This document shows positions 6,285 through 8,689 of a stretch of 8,689 bases of DNA, piece by piece. The notes below the pieces were generated by a model that ran no database searches, had not been told where the DNA came from, and saw only the letters and a list, made by a program, of their open reading frames with translations. A program made the position numbers and the translations under genes. Source of the stretch: an uncultured Bacilli bacterium (GTDB lineage: Bacteria > Bacillota_I > Bacilli_A > RFN20 > CAG-826); the NCBI GenBank assembly GCA_944342125.1, contig CALVMF010000048.1:1-8689 (forward strand), written 5' to 3'. Within the stretch, counting starts at the first letter, position 1, and every line of letters begins with the position of its first letter.

Positions 6285-6737
6285 TTATTTTTGGTCTTCT
6301 ACTATATGAACTCTTATAGTTCCGATAACATCTTTATATAATTCAATTTTTAGATTGGTATATCCATAAGCATTTAAAGGATATTTATCTATGAATTTTC
6401 TTTTATCGATAGTTATTCCATATTTTTCTTTAAGCTCTTTTTCAACTTCTTTTGTAGAAATTGAACTAGATGGAGTCTTATCAGCATGTGGTTTAACTTT
6501 AAATTCAACAACAATAGTTTCTAATTTTTCTTTAGCTTTAAGAGCTTCATTTTTTAACTCTTCTTGTCTTTTTTCTTCAGCTGCTTGCTCTTTCTTTAAT
6601 TCAGCAAGTGTTTCAGCAGTTTTTCTAACAACTAATTTTCTTGGGATTAAAAAATTTTGAGCGTAGCCATCAGAAACTGTCTTGCTTTCTCCCTTTTTTC
6701 CTAGCCCTTTAACATCTTTTAATAAAATTACTTCCAT
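6285..6737 (-). CDS. rplI: 50S ribosomal protein bL9
   Basis: Large-subunit protein that binds domain V of 23S rRNA near the L1 stalk and helps keep the reading frame. At 150 residues it is full length. The N-terminal globular domain (1-45) has the family signature DVKGLGKKGESKTVSDGYAQNFLIPRKL. A Glu/Lys/Ala-rich connecting helix follows (about 42-75), then the C-terminal domain (about 78-150) with KPHADKTPSSSISTKEV and KYGITIDKRKF. Start choice is firm: the ATG at 6737 is preceded by AAAGGAAGG, which lies in the last gdpP codons, eight bases away. The gap to the gdpP stop is five bases and to dnaB three bases. The gdpP-rplI-dnaB order is a conserved Firmicutes block. Confidence 0.98.
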   Translation of the reverse strand: MEVILLKDVKGLGKKGESKTVSDGYAQNFLIPRKLVVRKTAETLAELKKEQAAEEKRQEELKNEALKAKEKLETIVVEFKVKPHADKTPSSSISTKEVEKELKEKYGITIDKRKFIDKYPLNAYGYTNLKIELYKDVIGTIRVHIVEDQK

Positions 6738-6742
6738 TATTA

Positions 6743-8689
6743 TTACCTTCCTTTATCGCGGAATTTCCTTGCAGAATCTGCGTTTTCTTCAATTACTTGA
6801 GAAATAAGTTCTTGTACTTCACGCATTGATTTATTACGAATTTGAGCGGCCGCCATCGAGAAATGTCCGCCTCCGCCCATTTTTTCACATAAGATTTGTA
6901 CGTTTATTGAACCGTCGCTTCTTCCTGAAATATGAATGACATCGTCGTTAACTTTAGCAAAAGCAAAAGCAGCATTTATTCCATTAAGTTGAATACAAGC
7001 ATTAGCAGCTTTTGCTATTGTAGTGCTGTCATAAATTTCATCATCCTTACCTCTACAAGAACAGATACCATAAGTTTCAGTTTTCTTGTTGACAAGGAAT
7101 GAATTGATAGCCATGTATTCTTCATATTCATCTTTTAAATAATTATCAGCAGCGCCATTATCTGCTCCAAAATCTTTTAATATAGCCGAAGCCTCAAATG
7201 TTCTTGCACCAACTGATTTTGTTTTATAGAAGTTGGTGTCAACAAATATTCCAGCTAACATAATAGTCGCGATTTTTGGTGAAAATTTAATAGGTTTCTT
7301 TTCGCTATTATATTTAGCAATCTCGACAACGAGTTCAGAAGCACTCGATGCACTTGTTTCAATTAACGAAATAACAGGTTTTTCAATAAAGTCTTCAGCT
7401 CTTCTATGATGATCAATTACACAAACTTTTTCAGTTTTTTCTAAAAGTTCTGGGCAAAGCGTCATTTTAGGTCTAGACACGTCACAAACTATAATTAATG
7501 TCGTGCTTTTTACAATTTTTAAAGCTTCTTGCCCTGTTATTAAAATTGTCTTAAAGTCCTCTGGATTAAAGCTTTTAAGTAGTATTCCTGTCTTTTTCTC
7601 TATCGAACCAAAATCATATACAACTCGAGCTTTTTTCTCGCAAAACTCACATATTTCTCTAACTCCGAGACAACTTCCAAGCGAATCCATATCACTGTTT
7701 TTATGTCCCATGATAATGACTTCACTGCTCTTACGAATAAGATTTAAAAGTGAATTAGCGAAGACTCTGACCTTAACTTTAGAAGAATTCTCTTGAGCTT
7801 CAGTCTTTCCTCCATAATATTCAATTTCGCTTCCATATTTTTGAACAACCGCTTGGTCACCACCTCTAGACATAGCAATTTCAATAGCGGTTGAGGCCAT
7901 CTCGTTTAACTTATTAGCATCTGGAAAATCATGACCAAACCCAATTGATAAAGTTGGAGGAATAGAGACCATTTCTTCTTCGCCTATCTTTCTAACCTTA
8001 TCAAGGATTGAGAACTTGTCTTTTTTAACTAATTCTAAATCTGAATAATTACAAACGACAAAATATGAATCATTCCTTACGGGTCTTAAAAGTAGGTTGT
8101 ATTTGGTTGCATACTTGCTTATTTCTAACCTAACTTTTGTTATTAAATCGGTGTTATTTTCAGTCGTTCCAGTGACTTCGTTATAGTTATCGATGTTAAT
8201 AATACCAATACAGGTACCTTGATTAACATAATTTTTTCTTAGTTCTTCATATTCAGAAACATCTCTAAAAATAAATAAACCAGCATTTCTTAAAAACTTA
8301 ACGGAATAAGAAACTTCATGAATCGTTACATCAATTACATTTCCTACATCTTTATCAAGTAAATTTTTGAGTTGAGGACACCATTCGTAGACCGAGTTAT
8401 CAATAATGTTTTCTTGTCGTTGTAATAATAAATCGCTTTCCCAAATAACAATGCCTGCTTCATCAACGACTAGAAATCCAAGATGACCAAAAATATAAGC
8501 TTCTTCAATACCACTACCGATAGCATCTCCTGTAGTAATATCTCGAGTTTGTCTGCTCTTTAATACACCAAACAAAATTCTCCAAATATAGAAACAGTCA
8601 ATTAAAGCAAGTGCAAAGAAACCATAAGCCATATGTTCTGGCAAAACATATGAATCCATGTCCCACGTATTAAATAAATACAAAGTTAA
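6743..8689 (-). CDS. gdpP: Cyclic-di-AMP phosphodiesterase GdpP (5' end probably cut by window)
   Basis: Membrane-bound phosphodiesterase that turns c-di-AMP into pApA, controlling potassium, osmotic and cell-wall balance. At least 646 residues are seen (numbered from the TTG at 8683). One membrane segment (about 18-41) is followed by a PAS-like domain (about 60-145), a degenerate GGDEF domain (about 155-290), the DHH domain (320-485) and DHHA1 (about 530-640). Catalytic metal ligands are present: MGHKNSDMDS with His327, Asp331 and Asp333; Asp401 in CDVSRP; VIDHHRR with Asp424-His425-His426; FVDTN with Asp482. DHHA1 carries GGGGH (603-607). Family members have two N-terminal membrane helices (about 655-670 residues). 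Only the second is here, the frame remains open to the window end, and no ribosome site precedes the TTG, so the true start is probably outside. CDVSRP replaces the VDTHKP of Bacillus. First gene seen of the operon. Confidence 0.96.
   Translation of the reverse strand, partial: LTLYLFNTWDMDSYVLPEHMAYGFFALALIDCFYIWRILFGVLKSRQTRDITTGDAIGSGIEEAYIFGHLGFLVVDEAGIVIWESDLLLQRQENIIDNSVYEWCPQLKNLLDKDVGNVIDVTIHEVSYSVKFLRNAGLFIFRDVSEYEELRKNYVNQGTCIGIINIDNYNEVTGTTENNTDLITKVRLEISKYATKYNLLLRPVRNDSYFVVCNYSDLELVKKDKFSILDKVRKIGEEEMVSIPPTLSIGFGHDFPDANKLNEMASTAIEIAMSRGGDQAVVQKYGSEIEYYGGKTEAQENSSKVKVRVFANSLLNLIRKSSEVIIMGHKNSDMDSLGSCLGVREICEFCEKKARVVYDFGSIEKKTGILLKSFNPEDFKTILITGQEALKIVKSTTLIIVCDVSRPKMTLCPELLEKTEKVCVIDHHRRAEDFIEKPVISLIETSASSASELVVEIAKYNSEKKPIKFSPKIATIMLAGIFVDTNFYKTKSVGARTFEASAILKDFGADNGAADNYLKDEYEEYMAINSFLVNKKTETYGICSCRGKDDEIYDSTTIAKAANACIQLNGINAAFAFAKVNDDVIHISGRSDGSINVQILCEKMGGGGHFSMAAAQIRNKSMREVQELISQVIEENADSARKFRDKGR

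Overview
The window is low-GC DNA (many A/T third positions, AT-rich spacers) from a Bacillota-type bacterium. Three things suggest this: the gdpP-rplI-dnaB-walJ-rlmH gene set, an undivided tmRNA with an encoded CCA end, and TTGACA/TATAAT-type promoters. TGA is used as a stop (end of walJ) and Trp is read from TGG, so the code is standard and not the Mycoplasma one. I suspect an uncultured gut-type Bacilli or Erysipelotrichia-like lineage, but the species cannot be read from the sequence.

Layout. At the left edge (1-771, minus, cut by the window) lies an AAA ATPase of the AAA_14/DUF4143 type. Its promoter region carries three copies of the 8-mer ACTGCGCA. Then comes about 450 bases of AT-rich DNA with no convincing gene, a terminator, and the tmRNA gene ssrA (1333-1688, minus) with its own strong promoter. 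Divergent from ssrA is a 370-residue membrane protein (1917-3029, plus), with a palindrome inside its promoter and a near-perfect terminator behind it.

The right two thirds (3237-8689, minus) is one tightly packed operon, in transcription order gdpP (cut at the window edge), rplI, dnaB, walJ, rlmH and an unrecognised 113-residue gene. Gaps range from an 8-base overlap to 12 bases. The operon joins c-di-AMP breakdown, the large ribosomal subunit (bL9), the replicative helicase, a WalJ/YycJ metallo-beta-lactamase-fold enzyme and 23S rRNA methylation at position 1915 (RlmH). In Bacillus these genes belong to the same neighbourhood near the origin, but purA and walRKHI lie between dnaB and walJ; here those are absent and walJ is fused translationally to dnaB.

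Most of the window is ordinary core genome. The parts worth a second look are the ACTGCGCA cluster at the DUF4143 ATPase, the unknown 113-residue operon partner, the membrane protein with its palindromic control site, and small departures from family consensus in DnaB and GdpP.
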